A stretch of DNA of 64,000 nt from positions 8,252 through 72,251 of the forward strand of contig DATMGK010000045.1 of NCBI GenBank assembly GCA_035555595.1, in the 5' to 3' direction. Positions 43,292 to 51,646 of this stretch are shown one piece after another. The DNA is from Croceibacterium_A sp035555595. Lineage in GTDB: Bacteria > Pseudomonadota > Alphaproteobacteria > Sphingomonadales > Sphingomonadaceae. Position 1 is the stretch's first letter; each line of letters opens with the position of its first letter. Position numbers and translations under genes: made by a program. The notes beneath the pieces are model-generated. The model made no database searches, had not been told where the DNA came from, and was given only the letters and a program-made list of their open reading frames with translations.

Positions 43292-43322
43292 CCGCCGCTG
43301 ACCCAATCCGGGTCGGCGGCGG
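43292..43322 (+). terminator. Hairpin between dnaK and dnaJ (attenuator-like)
   Basis: CCGCCGCTGACCC (43292-43304) pairs with GGGTCGGCGGCGG (43310-43322), a 13-bp stem with one mismatch and a 5-base loop. A U tract does not follow, so it may slow or partly stop transcription, or stabilise the dnaK message against 3' decay. Confidence 0.55.
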
Positions 43323-43342
43323 GCAGGGCTGAGGGGCTGGAC

Positions 43343-44458
43343 ATGCCTGCGACGGAAGTCGATTTTTATGAGCTGCTGGGGGTGGAGCGCACCGCCGATG
43401 GGGGGACGATCAAGTCCGCCTATCGCAAGCTTGCCATGCAGTATCACCCGGATCGCAATCCGGGCTGTCAGGATAGCGAGGCGCGCTTCAAGGCGATCAG
43501 CGTCGCTTATGACTGCCTGAAAGATCCCCAGAAGCGCGCCGCTTACGATCAGTATGGTCACGCCGCCTTTACGCAGGGTGGCGGTCGGGGCGGTCCGCAG
43601 GCCGATTTCGGCGATCTGGGCGACATTTTCGAAACCATTTTCGGCAGTGCGTTCGGCGGCGGTGGCCGTGCCAAGGCGCGCCGGGGCGCGGATCTGCGTT
43701 ATGACATGCAGGTCTCGCTGGAAGATGCCTTCCACGGCAAGGATACCGAGATAAAGGTCGAGGTTTCCGTCGCCTGCGATCCGTGCAGCGGATCGGGTGC
43801 CGAACCGGGCACCTCACGCCGTCGGTGCGAATTGTGCGGCGGCCACGGCAAGGTCCGCGCACAGCAGGGCTTCTTCGTAATCGAAAAGCCGTGCCCCAGC
43901 TGCCATGGCCGGGGCGAGGTTATCGAAAAGCCGTGCCGTGAATGTCGCGGAGAGGGCAGGGTGGACAAGGTCCAGTCTCTCGCCGTCGAGATCCCGCCCG
44001 GCGTTGATAACGGCACCCGCATCCGTCTCTCTGGTAAAGGAGAGGCCGGGCCGATGGGTGCGCCTCCGGGCGATCTCTACATTTTCGTCCATGTGCAGCA
44101 GCACCCGGTTTTCCAGCGCGAGGGCACTACGCTGTTCACCCGCGTTCCGGTCAGCTTCACCACTGCGGCGCTTGGCGGATCGATAGAACTGCCCGGCCTC
44201 GATGGCGAAAGGCACACCATCGACATTCCTGCCGGCATCCAGTCGGGCAAGCAGCTTCGCAAACGCGGTGCGGGCATGCCGGTGCTGCAAGGGCGCGGCC
44301 GGGGCGATCTCGTCACAGAAATCGCCGTCGAAACCCCCACGAAGCTCACCGCCCGCCAAAAGGAACTTCTGTGCGAATTCCGCGAGACGGAAACCGGCGA
44401 GGAATGTCCCGAGAGCCGGGGCTTCTTTGACAAGCTGAAGAGCGCGTTCGGGGCTTAA
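43343..44458 (+). CDS. dnaJ: Chaperone DnaJ (Hsp40)
   Basis: 371 residues. J domain with HPD (residues 35-37, in QYHPDRNPG), a G/F-rich stretch (GGGRGGPQADFGDLGDIFETIFGSAFGGGG), four zinc-finger CxxCxGxG repeats (CDPCSGSG, CELCGGHG, CPSCHGRG, CRECRGEG) and the C-terminal client-binding domains. Stimulates DnaK ATPase and hands over clients. Full type I DnaJ; no defect seen. Confidence 0.96.
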   Translation: MPATEVDFYELLGVERTADGGTIKSAYRKLAMQYHPDRNPGCQDSEARFKAISVAYDCLKDPQKRAAYDQYGHAAFTQGGGRGGPQADFGDLGDIFETIFGSAFGGGGRAKARRGADLRYDMQVSLEDAFHGKDTEIKVEVSVACDPCSGSGAEPGTSRRRCELCGGHGKVRAQQGFFVIEKPCPSCHGRGEVIEKPCRECRGEGRVDKVQSLAVEIPPGVDNGTRIRLSGKGEAGPMGAPPGDLYIFVHVQQHPVFQREGTTLFTRVPVSFTTAALGGSIELPGLDGERHTIDIPAGIQSGKQLRKRGAGMPVLQGRGRGDLVTEIAVETPTKLTARQKELLCEFRETETGEECPESRGFFDKLKSAFGA

Positions 44459-44467
44459 CTCCTTCAT

Positions 44468-44510
44468 GCCCTCTCCCCTGCGGGGGAGAGGGTTGGGAAA
44501 GGGACGGGGC
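44468..44510. repeat. GC-rich palindromic repeat, copy A
   Basis: The pattern CCTCTCCCCTGCGGGGGAGAGGG-TTGGGAAAGGG is a hairpin-forming CT/GA-rich element after dnaJ. Related copies occur at 56361 and 56770. It probably also serves as a terminator between dnaJ and radA. Confidence 0.75.
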
Positions 44511-44554
44511 GCTCCCCACTTGTGTTCCCTATACGTTCCTGATACGCGCCGGCT

Positions 44555-45922
44555 ATGGCCAAGCCCAAACGACGCTATGTATGCACCGAATGCGGCAGCG
44601 TTTCGCAACGCTGGCAGGGGCAGTGCGTCGATTGCTCCCAGTGGAACACACTGGTTGAAGAAGCGCCGGAAACGCCCTTTTCGGCAAAGCATCATCTTTC
44701 CACCGGTGGGCGCCCAATCGCTCTGGAAACGCTCGACGCCCCGATCGAACCGTTGACGCGGCGTAGCACGGGGCTGGCGGAATTCGATCGTGCGCTGGGC
44801 GGTGGCCTCGTACCCGGTTCCGCCATTTTGATGGGGGGAGAGCCGGGGATCGGCAAATCCACCCTGCTGCTGCAAGCCGCGGCGATGATCGCACGCTCGG
44901 GCGCTCAGGCGCTTTATATCAGTGGGGAGGAAGCGACCGGTCAGGTGCGGATGCGCGCGGCGCGACTGGGGCTGGCGGATGCCCCGCTGCGGCTCGCTGC
45001 GGCGACTTCGGTGCGCGATATCCTCACCACACTCAATTCCGGCCCTCCACCTGCATTGCTGGTTATCGATTCGATCCAGACCATGCATTCCGACACTATC
45101 GAAGGCGCGCCCGGCACGGTCAGCCAGGTCCGCGCCAGCGCTTTCGAATTGATCCGCTATGCCAAGGAAAACGGCGTTGCGCTGGTTCTCGTCGGCCACG
45201 TCACGAAGGACGGCACAATCGCCGGGCCGCGTGTGATGGAACACATGGTCGACGTGGTGATGAGCTTCGAGGGGGAGCGGAGCCACCAGTATCGCATCCT
45301 GCGCGCGCTCAAGAACCGTTTTGGCGCGGTGGACGAGATTGGCGTCTTCGCGATGGAAGGGCAGGGCCTTTCCGAAGTGCCTAATCCATCGATGCTGTTC
45401 CTGTCCGGCCGGGAAGAGCCGATTGCGGGCAGCGCCATCTTCCCCGCGCTGGAAGGCACGCGGCCCGTTCTGGTGGAGGTTCAGGCGCTGATCGTGCGCC
45501 TGCAATCCGGCGCTACGCCGCGCCGCGCGGTCGTGGGGTGGGATAGTGGACGCCTCGCCATGCTACTCGCTGTGCTGGAGGCGCGCTGCGGGCTCAGCTT
45601 CTCCTCGGCGGAAGTCTATCTGAACGTCGCAGGCGGCTATCGTCTGGCAGACCCGGCGGCCGACCTCGCGGTAGCCGCTGCGCTCGTTTCGGCGCTGGCC
45701 GACAAGCCCTTGCCGCTGCGCGCGGTGTGGTTTGGCGAAGTCTCCTTGTCCGGAGAAATTCGCCCCGTCGCCCACGCTCCCCTGCGCTTGCGAGAAGCGG
45801 CAAAGCTCGGTTTCGATATGGGCCATGGCCCGCAGGACAACGCGCCGGATGGCAAGGCCCTGCGCTATTCCGCCCTGCCTGCACTGCCCAACCTCGTTGA
45901 CCGTATCATGGGCGGCTCCTAA
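44555..45922 (+). CDS. radA: DNA repair protein RadA
   Basis: RecA-like ATPase that migrates D-loops during recombinational repair and fork recovery. 455 residues: C4 zinc finger (CTECGSVSQRWQGQCVDC), Walker A GGEPGIGKSTLL, the KNRFG motif in LKNRFGAVDEIGVFAM, and a Lon-protease-like C-terminal domain (VEVQALIVRLQSG...RAVVGWDSGRLAMLLAVLEARCGLSFSSAEVYLNVAGG). Standard length. Followed by cvpA. Confidence 0.95.
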   Translation: MAKPKRRYVCTECGSVSQRWQGQCVDCSQWNTLVEEAPETPFSAKHHLSTGGRPIALETLDAPIEPLTRRSTGLAEFDRALGGGLVPGSAILMGGEPGIGKSTLLLQAAAMIARSGAQALYISGEEATGQVRMRAARLGLADAPLRLAAATSVRDILTTLNSGPPPALLVIDSIQTMHSDTIEGAPGTVSQVRASAFELIRYAKENGVALVLVGHVTKDGTIAGPRVMEHMVDVVMSFEGERSHQYRILRALKNRFGAVDEIGVFAMEGQGLSEVPNPSMLFLSGREEPIAGSAIFPALEGTRPVLVEVQALIVRLQSGATPRRAVVGWDSGRLAMLLAVLEARCGLSFSSAEVYLNVAGGYRLADPAADLAVAAALVSALADKPLPLRAVWFGEVSLSGEIRPVAHAPLRLREAAKLGFDMGHGPQDNAPDGKALRYSALPALPNLVDRIMGGS

Positions 45923-45933
45923 ATTCCGGGCCA

Positions 45934-46476
45934 ATGACGGGTTTCGACATCATCGTGCTGTTCGTCGTGGGCGTTGCCGCTGTGGGCGGCTTCGTGCGCG
46001 GCTTCGTGCAGGAAGTGCTGTCTCTGCTGGCATGGGCTGGCGCGATCGTGGCGGTGCGTTATCTCCACACGGACCTGACGGTTATTCTCAACGACTGGAT
46101 CGGCACCCCATCCGCTGCCGCGGTTCTGGCGTTCCTGCTGCTACTGGTGATCCCACTTGCAGCAATAAAGCTCATCGCGAAACACATCGGCCGTGCATCG
46201 CGCAAATCGGTGCTTGGCCCCATGGACCGCGTGCTCGGCTTCGGCTTCGGGGCGGTGAAGGGGGCGATCATTGTCGTCTTTGCGTTCTCGATGCTCGTGC
46301 TGGGCTACGACAGCGTATGGGGTCCCGCAGGGCGCCCCACCTGGATGACTACGGCGCGCACATACCCGTTCGTCAATGCCAGCGCCGATGCGCTGGTGCA
46401 GTTGATCCGTGAACGCCAGTTTCGCCTGATGATCGGCGATCAGGTTATCGCGGGCCACAGCGACGAAACGCCATGA
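45934..46476 (+). CDS. CvpA family membrane protein
   Basis: 180 residues, four membrane segments, starting MTGFDIIVLFVVGVAAVGGFVRGFVQEVLSLLAWAGAIVAVRYL, which is the CvpA signature with the Gly/Arg-rich GFxRGFxQE segment. Associated with colicin V production and envelope stress resistance elsewhere. Its end overlaps the NifU-like gene by ATGA. Confidence 0.88.
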   Translation: MTGFDIIVLFVVGVAAVGGFVRGFVQEVLSLLAWAGAIVAVRYLHTDLTVILNDWIGTPSAAAVLAFLLLLVIPLAAIKLIAKHIGRASRKSVLGPMDRVLGFGFGAVKGAIIVVFAFSMLVLGYDSVWGPAGRPTWMTTARTYPFVNASADALVQLIRERQFRLMIGDQVIAGHSDETP

Positions 46477-46904
46477 GCGCGGCGAGTCTCTATACCCCTG
46501 AACTCCTGGCGTTGGCCGTGGAACTGGCGAATGTTCCACCGCTGGATGGCGCCGACGCTGCGGCAGAGGCGCGCTCGCCCACTTGCGGTAGCACGCTGGC
46601 AGTGGACCTGACGCTGGATGCCGCCGCTCGGATCGATCGTATCGGCATGCGCGTGCGTGCGTGCGCCGTTGGTCAGGCCGCAGCGGCGATCTTTGCCCGT
46701 CACGCGGCCGGGCGCGATCTTGCCGACATTGCCGCCGCCGTGGATGCGCTGGACGCGTGGCTGACGAATGACGAGCCCCAGCCGGACTGGCCCGATCTCG
46801 CGCTCATCGCTCCTGCTCGTGCATATCCCGGTCGCCACGGTGCGATTTTGCTGCCGTGGAAGGCTGCGTTGGCGGCTCTTTCCACGGTGCCGGCTGCGAG
46901 CTAA
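46473..46904 (+). CDS. NifU/IscU-like scaffold-type protein
   Basis: 143 residues with the IscU/NifU N-domain-like pattern: SLYTPELLALAVELANVPPLDGADAAAEARSPTCGSTLAVDLTLD, then RACAVGQAAAAIFARHAAGRDL. Two of the cluster-ligand cysteines (TCGS; ACAVGQA) are seen; a third conserved cysteine near the C terminus is not evident (GRHGAILLPWKAALAAL in its place), so scaffold function is uncertain. Coupled to cvpA; overlap ATGA. Such degenerate IscU-like proteins are commonly annotated in sphingomonads. Confidence 0.7.
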   Translation: MSAASLYTPELLALAVELANVPPLDGADAAAEARSPTCGSTLAVDLTLDAAARIDRIGMRVRACAVGQAAAAIFARHAAGRDLADIAAAVDALDAWLTNDEPQPDWPDLALIAPARAYPGRHGAILLPWKAALAALSTVPAAS

Positions 46905-46942
46905 CCACCGGCTCGGAGAGAGCACGGGGCAGAGGGTGGCGT

Positions 46943-48325
46943 ATGGCAAGTGTGGCAGAGCCGGCGGAGGCGAAGGCGCCCGCGAACAAGGATATCAAAC
47001 TGGTCATCGCCGCGTCCTCTGCGGGCACGGTGTTCGAATGGTACGATTTCTTCATTTACGGCACGCTCGCCACCATCATTGGCGCCACGTTCGTCCCTTC
47101 GGACAATGAACTCGCGCGCCAGCTCACCGTATGGGCGGGGTTCGCGGTCGGTTTCGGCTTCCGTCCACTGGGCGCGATCCTGTTCGGATTTCTGGGCGAT
47201 CGTCTGGGCCGCAAATATACTTTCCTCGTCACCGTCACGCTGATGGGGATCGCCACAGCCGGTGTCGGCCTTGTTCCGTCGGTGGATTCCATCGGCCTGT
47301 GGGCGCCCGCCATCGTCATCTTCCTGCGTATTCTGCAAGGGCTGGCGCTGGGCGGCGAATATGGCGGTGCGGCGGTCTATGTCGCCGAACATAGTCCGCC
47401 GGAAAAGCGCGGGTTCTACACCGGGTTTATTCAGGCCAGCGTCGTGGGCGGCTTCGTGCTCAGCCTCGCCGTCGTGCTGGGGTGCAAGGCTGCGATGAGC
47501 GCGGAAGTCTGGGCGGAATGGGGCTGGCGTGTGCCGTTCCTGCTGTCGATCCTGCTGCTGGCGATTTCGCTGTGGATGCGGATCAAGCTTTCCGAAAGCC
47601 CCGTTTTCCAGGAAATGAAGAAGGAACAGCAGCTTTCCGCCAATCCGTTCAAGGAAAGCTTTACCTACCCCGGCAACAAGAGGCGCATCGGCGTGGCCCT
47701 GTTCGGCATCGCCGCCGGGCTTACCGTCATCTGGTACACCGCTAATTTCTCCGTGCTTTCGTTCCTCTCCGGGCCGATGAGGCTGGATGAAACCGTCGCG
47801 CAGATCACCGTGGGCCTTACCGCTCTCGTCGGCATGGGGTTCTTCCTCTACTTCGGCTCACTGTCTGACAGGGTGGGCCGCAAGAAGCCGATCGTCTGGG
47901 GCTATGCCATGATGCTGCTCCTGATGTTCCCCTGTTACTGGGCGATCGGTTGGGTGCTGGAACCTGCGCTGCAGGCCGCCGGCCCGGATGGCCGCATCGT
48001 GCCGGATGCCACCGCGACTGCGGTGATCGTGGGCGTCATTCTGGTGTTGGCGGCGATTTCCGGCGCGACGTTCGGCCCTGTGGCGGCCCTGCTGACGGAG
48101 ATGTTTCCGCCGCGCATCCGCTACAGTTCGATGTCCATCCCTTATCACATCGGTACGGGCTATTTCGGCGGTTTCCTGCCGCTGATCGCCACCGCCATTG
48201 TCGCGGAAACCGGTAATCCCTATTCGGGGTTGTGGTACACGTGGATCGTCGTACTGATGGCGCTTGTCGTTTCCTGGTGGGGCCTGCCATCCGGTCCGCC
48301 CCGCGACTTCGCCGAAGAGATTTGA
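46943..48325 (+). CDS. MFS transporter, MHS (metabolite:H+ symporter) family
   Basis: 460 residues, 12 membrane segments. ASSAGTVFEWYDFFIYGTLATIIGATF and GFGFRPLGAILFGFLGDRLGRKYTFLVTVTLMGIATAGVGLVPS followed by RILQGLALGGEYGGAAVYVAEHSPPEKRGFYTGFIQ are MHS signatures (KgtP, ProP, ShiA group), so it likely imports a small organic acid or betaine with protons. Exact substrate unknown. ATG at 46943 preceded by AGAGGG; the ORF's earlier ATG at 46856 would overlap the NifU-like gene. Confidence 0.87.
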   Translation: MASVAEPAEAKAPANKDIKLVIAASSAGTVFEWYDFFIYGTLATIIGATFVPSDNELARQLTVWAGFAVGFGFRPLGAILFGFLGDRLGRKYTFLVTVTLMGIATAGVGLVPSVDSIGLWAPAIVIFLRILQGLALGGEYGGAAVYVAEHSPPEKRGFYTGFIQASVVGGFVLSLAVVLGCKAAMSAEVWAEWGWRVPFLLSILLLAISLWMRIKLSESPVFQEMKKEQQLSANPFKESFTYPGNKRRIGVALFGIAAGLTVIWYTANFSVLSFLSGPMRLDETVAQITVGLTALVGMGFFLYFGSLSDRVGRKKPIVWGYAMMLLLMFPCYWAIGWVLEPALQAAGPDGRIVPDATATAVIVGVILVLAAISGATFGPVAALLTEMFPPRIRYSSMSIPYHIGTGYFGGFLPLIATAIVAETGNPYSGLWYTWIVVLMALVVSWWGLPSGPPRDFAEEI

Positions 48326-48326
48326 T

Positions 48327-49361
48327 CTGTCATCCCCTACATTACGATTGAAGCTGGATCACGCGGCACTCTCCGCGAACTGGCGCACGCTTGATCGCCT
48401 TTCCGGCTCTGCGCAGGCTGGCGCGGCGGTGAAGGCTGACGCCTACGGCATTGGCGCCGACGGTGTCGTGCCGGTACTTCGCGATGCAGGGGCGCGGACT
48501 TTCTTCGTCGCCCATTGGGCGGAAGTCGCTACCGTGATGCGCCACGTCGATCCCGGCCAGTTGTCGGTGTTGCATGGCCCCCTGCGTGCCGAAGATGCAA
48601 GCTTCGCCCGTGAAGCGGGCGTGCGCCCGGTTATCAATAGCTTGCATCAGGCCACCCTGTGGCTCGATTCCGGGGGCGGGCCGTGTGATCTGATGGTCGA
48701 TACCGGCATGAACCGGCTGGGCCTTTCCATGCATGAGATTGGCGATCCCCTCGTCGCCGGGCTGGAAGTTCATACTCTCTTGTCGCACCTCGCCTCAGCT
48801 GACGAGGATGTTGCGCAGAACGAAATACAGCATCGCCGGTTTTCCGAAGCGGTGCAGGTAATTCCCGCGCAGCGACGCAGCCTCGCCAACAGCGCCGGAA
48901 TCGCGCTCGGCAGTCGCTTCGCGTTCGATGTCACTCGTCCCGGTCTGGCGCTTTATGGCGGTGTGCCCCGGCCGGAGATGCAGGGCGATATTCTGCAGGT
49001 CGCCTATCCGCAGGTCGCGGTGCTGCAATTGCGGCACCTCTCGCCCGGCGACACAGTGGGTTACGGCGCGACGTTCACGGCTGATCATCCCATGAGGACG
49101 GCCACGGTTTCGCTCGGTTATGCAGACGGATTCCTGCGCTGCTGGGCGGGCAAGGGCGCGCTGCGTTACGGCGACGTGGAATTGCCTCTGCTCGGTCGGG
49201 TGTCGATGGATCTTGTGACCGTGGACTGCACGATGGCGCCCGATCTTCGGGAAGGGGACTGGCTCGACGTTCCGTTCGATCTGCCTGTCGCCGCCGAACA
49301 GAGTGGACTGTCGCAATACGAATTGCTGACACTGCTGGGTAAGCGGTTTCTTCGCAACTGA
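48327..49361 (+). CDS. alr: Alanine racemase (non-standard start codon)
   Basis: PLP racemase producing D-alanine for peptidoglycan. About 344 residues. PLP lysine in GAAVKADAYGIGADG (residue 36), catalytic-tyrosine region GDTVGYGATFTADHPMRTATVSLGYADGFLR, and LGRVSMDLVTVDCT. No ATG or GTG is available for the N terminus; candidates are CTG 48327 (with GAAGAG seven bases before), TTG 48348, and a TTG at 48264 that overlaps the MFS gene. The family alignment starts near LRLKLDHAALSANW, so the start is close to 48327-48348. Family assignment firm. Confidence 0.9.
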   Translation: MSSPTLRLKLDHAALSANWRTLDRLSGSAQAGAAVKADAYGIGADGVVPVLRDAGARTFFVAHWAEVATVMRHVDPGQLSVLHGPLRAEDASFAREAGVRPVINSLHQATLWLDSGGGPCDLMVDTGMNRLGLSMHEIGDPLVAGLEVHTLLSHLASADEDVAQNEIQHRRFSEAVQVIPAQRRSLANSAGIALGSRFAFDVTRPGLALYGGVPRPEMQGDILQVAYPQVAVLQLRHLSPGDTVGYGATFTADHPMRTATVSLGYADGFLRCWAGKGALRYGDVELPLLGRVSMDLVTVDCTMAPDLREGDWLDVPFDLPVAAEQSGLSQYELLTLLGKRFLRN

Positions 49362-49374
49362 CCGTCAATTTGCC

Positions 49375-49437
49375 GCATTTGTTGCGCTGCACATACTGCA
49401 AATGCTAAGTGTGTCCCGCTGCAACATTTGGCATTTG
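49375..49437. promoter_or_regulatory. Cluster of GCATTTG / CAAATGC heptamers upstream of phaR
   Basis: GCATTTG at 49375-49381, its exact complement CAAATGC at 49399-49405, and another GCATTTG at 49431-49437, with ACATTTG at 49424. Symmetric TGC-rich elements just before the phaR start are candidate PhaR autoregulatory sites, because PhaR repressors bind TGCA-rich inverted repeats and often their own promoter. By eye only. Confidence 0.4.
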
Positions 49438-49450
49438 CCGGAGGGGTTGA

Positions 49451-50014
49451 ATGGCGGGGAAAGAAACGCGGGACGAAGATCCCATTATCATCAAGAAGTA
49501 CGCCAACAGGCGGCTCTACAATACGCGGTCATCCAGTTACATCACGCTGGATGATCTGGCACGGATGACGCGTGAAGGTGTGGATTTTCAGGTTCTTGAT
49601 GCGAAGACGGGCGGGGATATTACCCACCAGATCCTCACCCAGATTATCATGGAAGAAGAATCACATGGCGAACAGATGCTGCCGGTCAGCTTCCTGCGCC
49701 AGCTTATCTCCATGTACGGCAATTCGATGCAGGCGATGATGCCGCATTACCTCGAAGCGTCGATGGATAATTTCCGCGCCAACCAGCGCAAGTTGCAGGA
49801 AACCTGGCAGGCCAGCATGAACCCCGACGCGCTTACGCGTCTGGCGGAAACCAACATGGCGATGTTCAAGGCTGCGGCCAGCGCCTTCATGCCTGATAGC
49901 GTGACGCCGCCTGCACCCCCTCCGTCCCCTTCGTCTGAGCCGCAGGATGATCTTACATCCCTGCGCGAACAGATGGCGGAAATGCAGCGTAAACTGGATA
50001 AGCTGGGCAAGTAG
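49451..50014 (+). CDS. phaR: Polyhydroxyalkanoate synthesis repressor PhaR
   Basis: 187 residues. PhaR DNA-binding domain KKYANRRLYNTRSSSYITLDDLARMTREGVDFQVLDAKTGGDITHQILTQIIMEEE is present in full, with a variable, Pro-rich C terminus. PhaR represses phasin and PHA genes and is released when PHA granules bind it. No phaC or phasin gene lies within the window. Confidence 0.93.
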   Translation: MAGKETRDEDPIIIKKYANRRLYNTRSSSYITLDDLARMTREGVDFQVLDAKTGGDITHQILTQIIMEEESHGEQMLPVSFLRQLISMYGNSMQAMMPHYLEASMDNFRANQRKLQETWQASMNPDALTRLAETNMAMFKAAASAFMPDSVTPPAPPPSPSSEPQDDLTSLREQMAEMQRKLDKLGK

Positions 50015-50103
50015 GGTCCGATTCCATCCTCCGCCGGAATGCGGGTTGGAAGAACCGGGAATCCCTCGTAGGGCGCGGCTCCATATTTCAACACGGGTAA
50101 TCC

Positions 50104-51645
50104 ATGTCCGCCATTCGCCACGCCCTTTCCGTCAAACGCGCAGATGATTTCGCGCAGTGGTATCAGGAAGTCGTTTCCGCCGCCGGCATGGCCGAGGAAT
50201 CGGGCGTGCGCGGGTGCATGGTCATCAAGCCGTGGGGCTGGGGCATCTGGGAACGGATGCAGCGCCTGCTGGATGCGCGGATCAAGGCGGCCGGGGTGGA
50301 AAACGCCTACTTCCCGCTGTTCATCCCGCTGGGTAATTTTGAACGCGAAGCCGCGCATGTCGAAGGCTTTGCGAAGGAAATGGCGGTCGTCACCCACCAT
50401 CGCCTGATCGCGGATGGCAAGGGCGGGCTGATCCCCGATCCGGATGCAAAGCTGGAAGAACCGCTGATCGTTCGCCCCACGTCGGAAACGATCATTGGCG
50501 ACGCCATGAGCCGCTGGGTCCAGTCGTGGCGCGATCTGCCGCTGCTGCTCAACCAGTGGGCCAACGTCGTGCGCTGGGAAATGCGCACCCGCATGTTCCT
50601 GCGCACCAGCGAATTCCTCTGGCAGGAAGGCCATACCGCGCATGACAGCCGCGAGGATGCGATGCGCGAAACCATGCGCGCGCTGGAAATGTACCGCGCC
50701 TTCGCGGAAGAGGATATTTCGCTGCCGGTGGTCGCTGGCGAGAAGCCTGAGAACGAACGTTTCCCCGGCGCGGTCAGCACATGGTCGATCGAAGCGATGA
50801 TGCAGGATGGCAAGGCGCTTCAGGCCGGCACCTCGCACTACCTCGGCACCAGCTTCGCCGAAGCGTCCAACATCCGCTTTCAGGATCGTGAAGGCGGGCA
50901 ACAACTGGCACATACCACCAGTTGGGGCGTTTCCACGCGCATGGTCGGCGCTCTCATCATGACGCATGGCGATGATGACGGGCTGCGCGTGCCGCCCGCC
51001 GTGGCCCCGCATCAGGTCGTGATCCTGCCGATGCTACGCGAAAACGAAGGCGATGCGGCGCTGATCGATTACTGCGACGCATTGAAAGCCGCGATATCGG
51101 TCCAGTCCGCGCTCGGCGAAAAAATCCGCGTCCTGCACGATACGAAGCCGGGCAAGTCTGCCGCGAAGCGGTGGGACTGGGTTCGCAAGGGCGTGCCCGT
51201 CATTATCGAGGTTGGTCCGCGTGACATGGATGCAGGCACCGTCAGCCTGCTGCGCCGCGATGCGTTGTGGGGCGCTGATGGCAAGCCCGCGTTCCAGGCG
51301 CCGCTGCGCGATGCGGTCGCTCCCGCGATCGGTGCGCTGCTGGAAGAAATCCAGCAAAGCCTGTTCGTTGAAGCGCGCGATCGGCGGGACGCCAACATCA
51401 CTCGCGGAATCGACAGCATGGCCGCGCTCGACGCGTTCTATGCGGACGATGTGCGCTATCCCGGCTGGGTTGAAGTGCAGTGGTCGCGCCCCAGCGGCGC
51501 CGCGCTGGATGCGGTGGTGGAACAGCTGAAGGCGCGCAAGCTCACCTTCCGCAACGTCGCCATCGATGCCGAACCTGCGGACGGTGCGTGCCTCTTCACC
51601 GGGGAACCGGCGGTGGAACGCATCTACGTCGCCCGGGCCTACTGA
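50104..51645 (+). CDS. proS: Prolyl-tRNA synthetase, archaeal/eukaryal type
   Basis: Class II synthetase charging tRNA-Pro. 513 residues. Matches the ProS type 3 (archaeal/eukaryal-like) layout: ADDFAQWYQEVVSAAGMAEESGVRGCMVIKPWGWGIWERMQ, ENAYFPLFIPLGNFEREAAHVEGFAKEMAVVTH, RPTSETIIGDAMSRWVQSWRDLPLLLNQWANVVRWEMRTRMFLRTSEFLWQEGHTAH, and a C-terminal domain ending in Tyr. There is no INS editing domain as in E. coli ProS. Most alphaproteobacteria use the shorter bacterial form (about 440 aa), so this type is noteworthy. Confidence 0.93.
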   Translation: MSAIRHALSVKRADDFAQWYQEVVSAAGMAEESGVRGCMVIKPWGWGIWERMQRLLDARIKAAGVENAYFPLFIPLGNFEREAAHVEGFAKEMAVVTHHRLIADGKGGLIPDPDAKLEEPLIVRPTSETIIGDAMSRWVQSWRDLPLLLNQWANVVRWEMRTRMFLRTSEFLWQEGHTAHDSREDAMRETMRALEMYRAFAEEDISLPVVAGEKPENERFPGAVSTWSIEAMMQDGKALQAGTSHYLGTSFAEASNIRFQDREGGQQLAHTTSWGVSTRMVGALIMTHGDDDGLRVPPAVAPHQVVILPMLRENEGDAALIDYCDALKAAISVQSALGEKIRVLHDTKPGKSAAKRWDWVRKGVPVIIEVGPRDMDAGTVSLLRRDALWGADGKPAFQAPLRDAVAPAIGALLEEIQQSLFVEARDRRDANITRGIDSMAALDAFYADDVRYPGWVEVQWSRPSGAALDAVVEQLKARKLTFRNVAIDAEPADGACLFTGEPAVERIYVARAY

Positions 51646-51646
51646 C

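Noticed and set aside
41010..43292. 760-codon open frame antisense to dnaK
   Set aside because: Shadow of dnaK, with no domain similarity.
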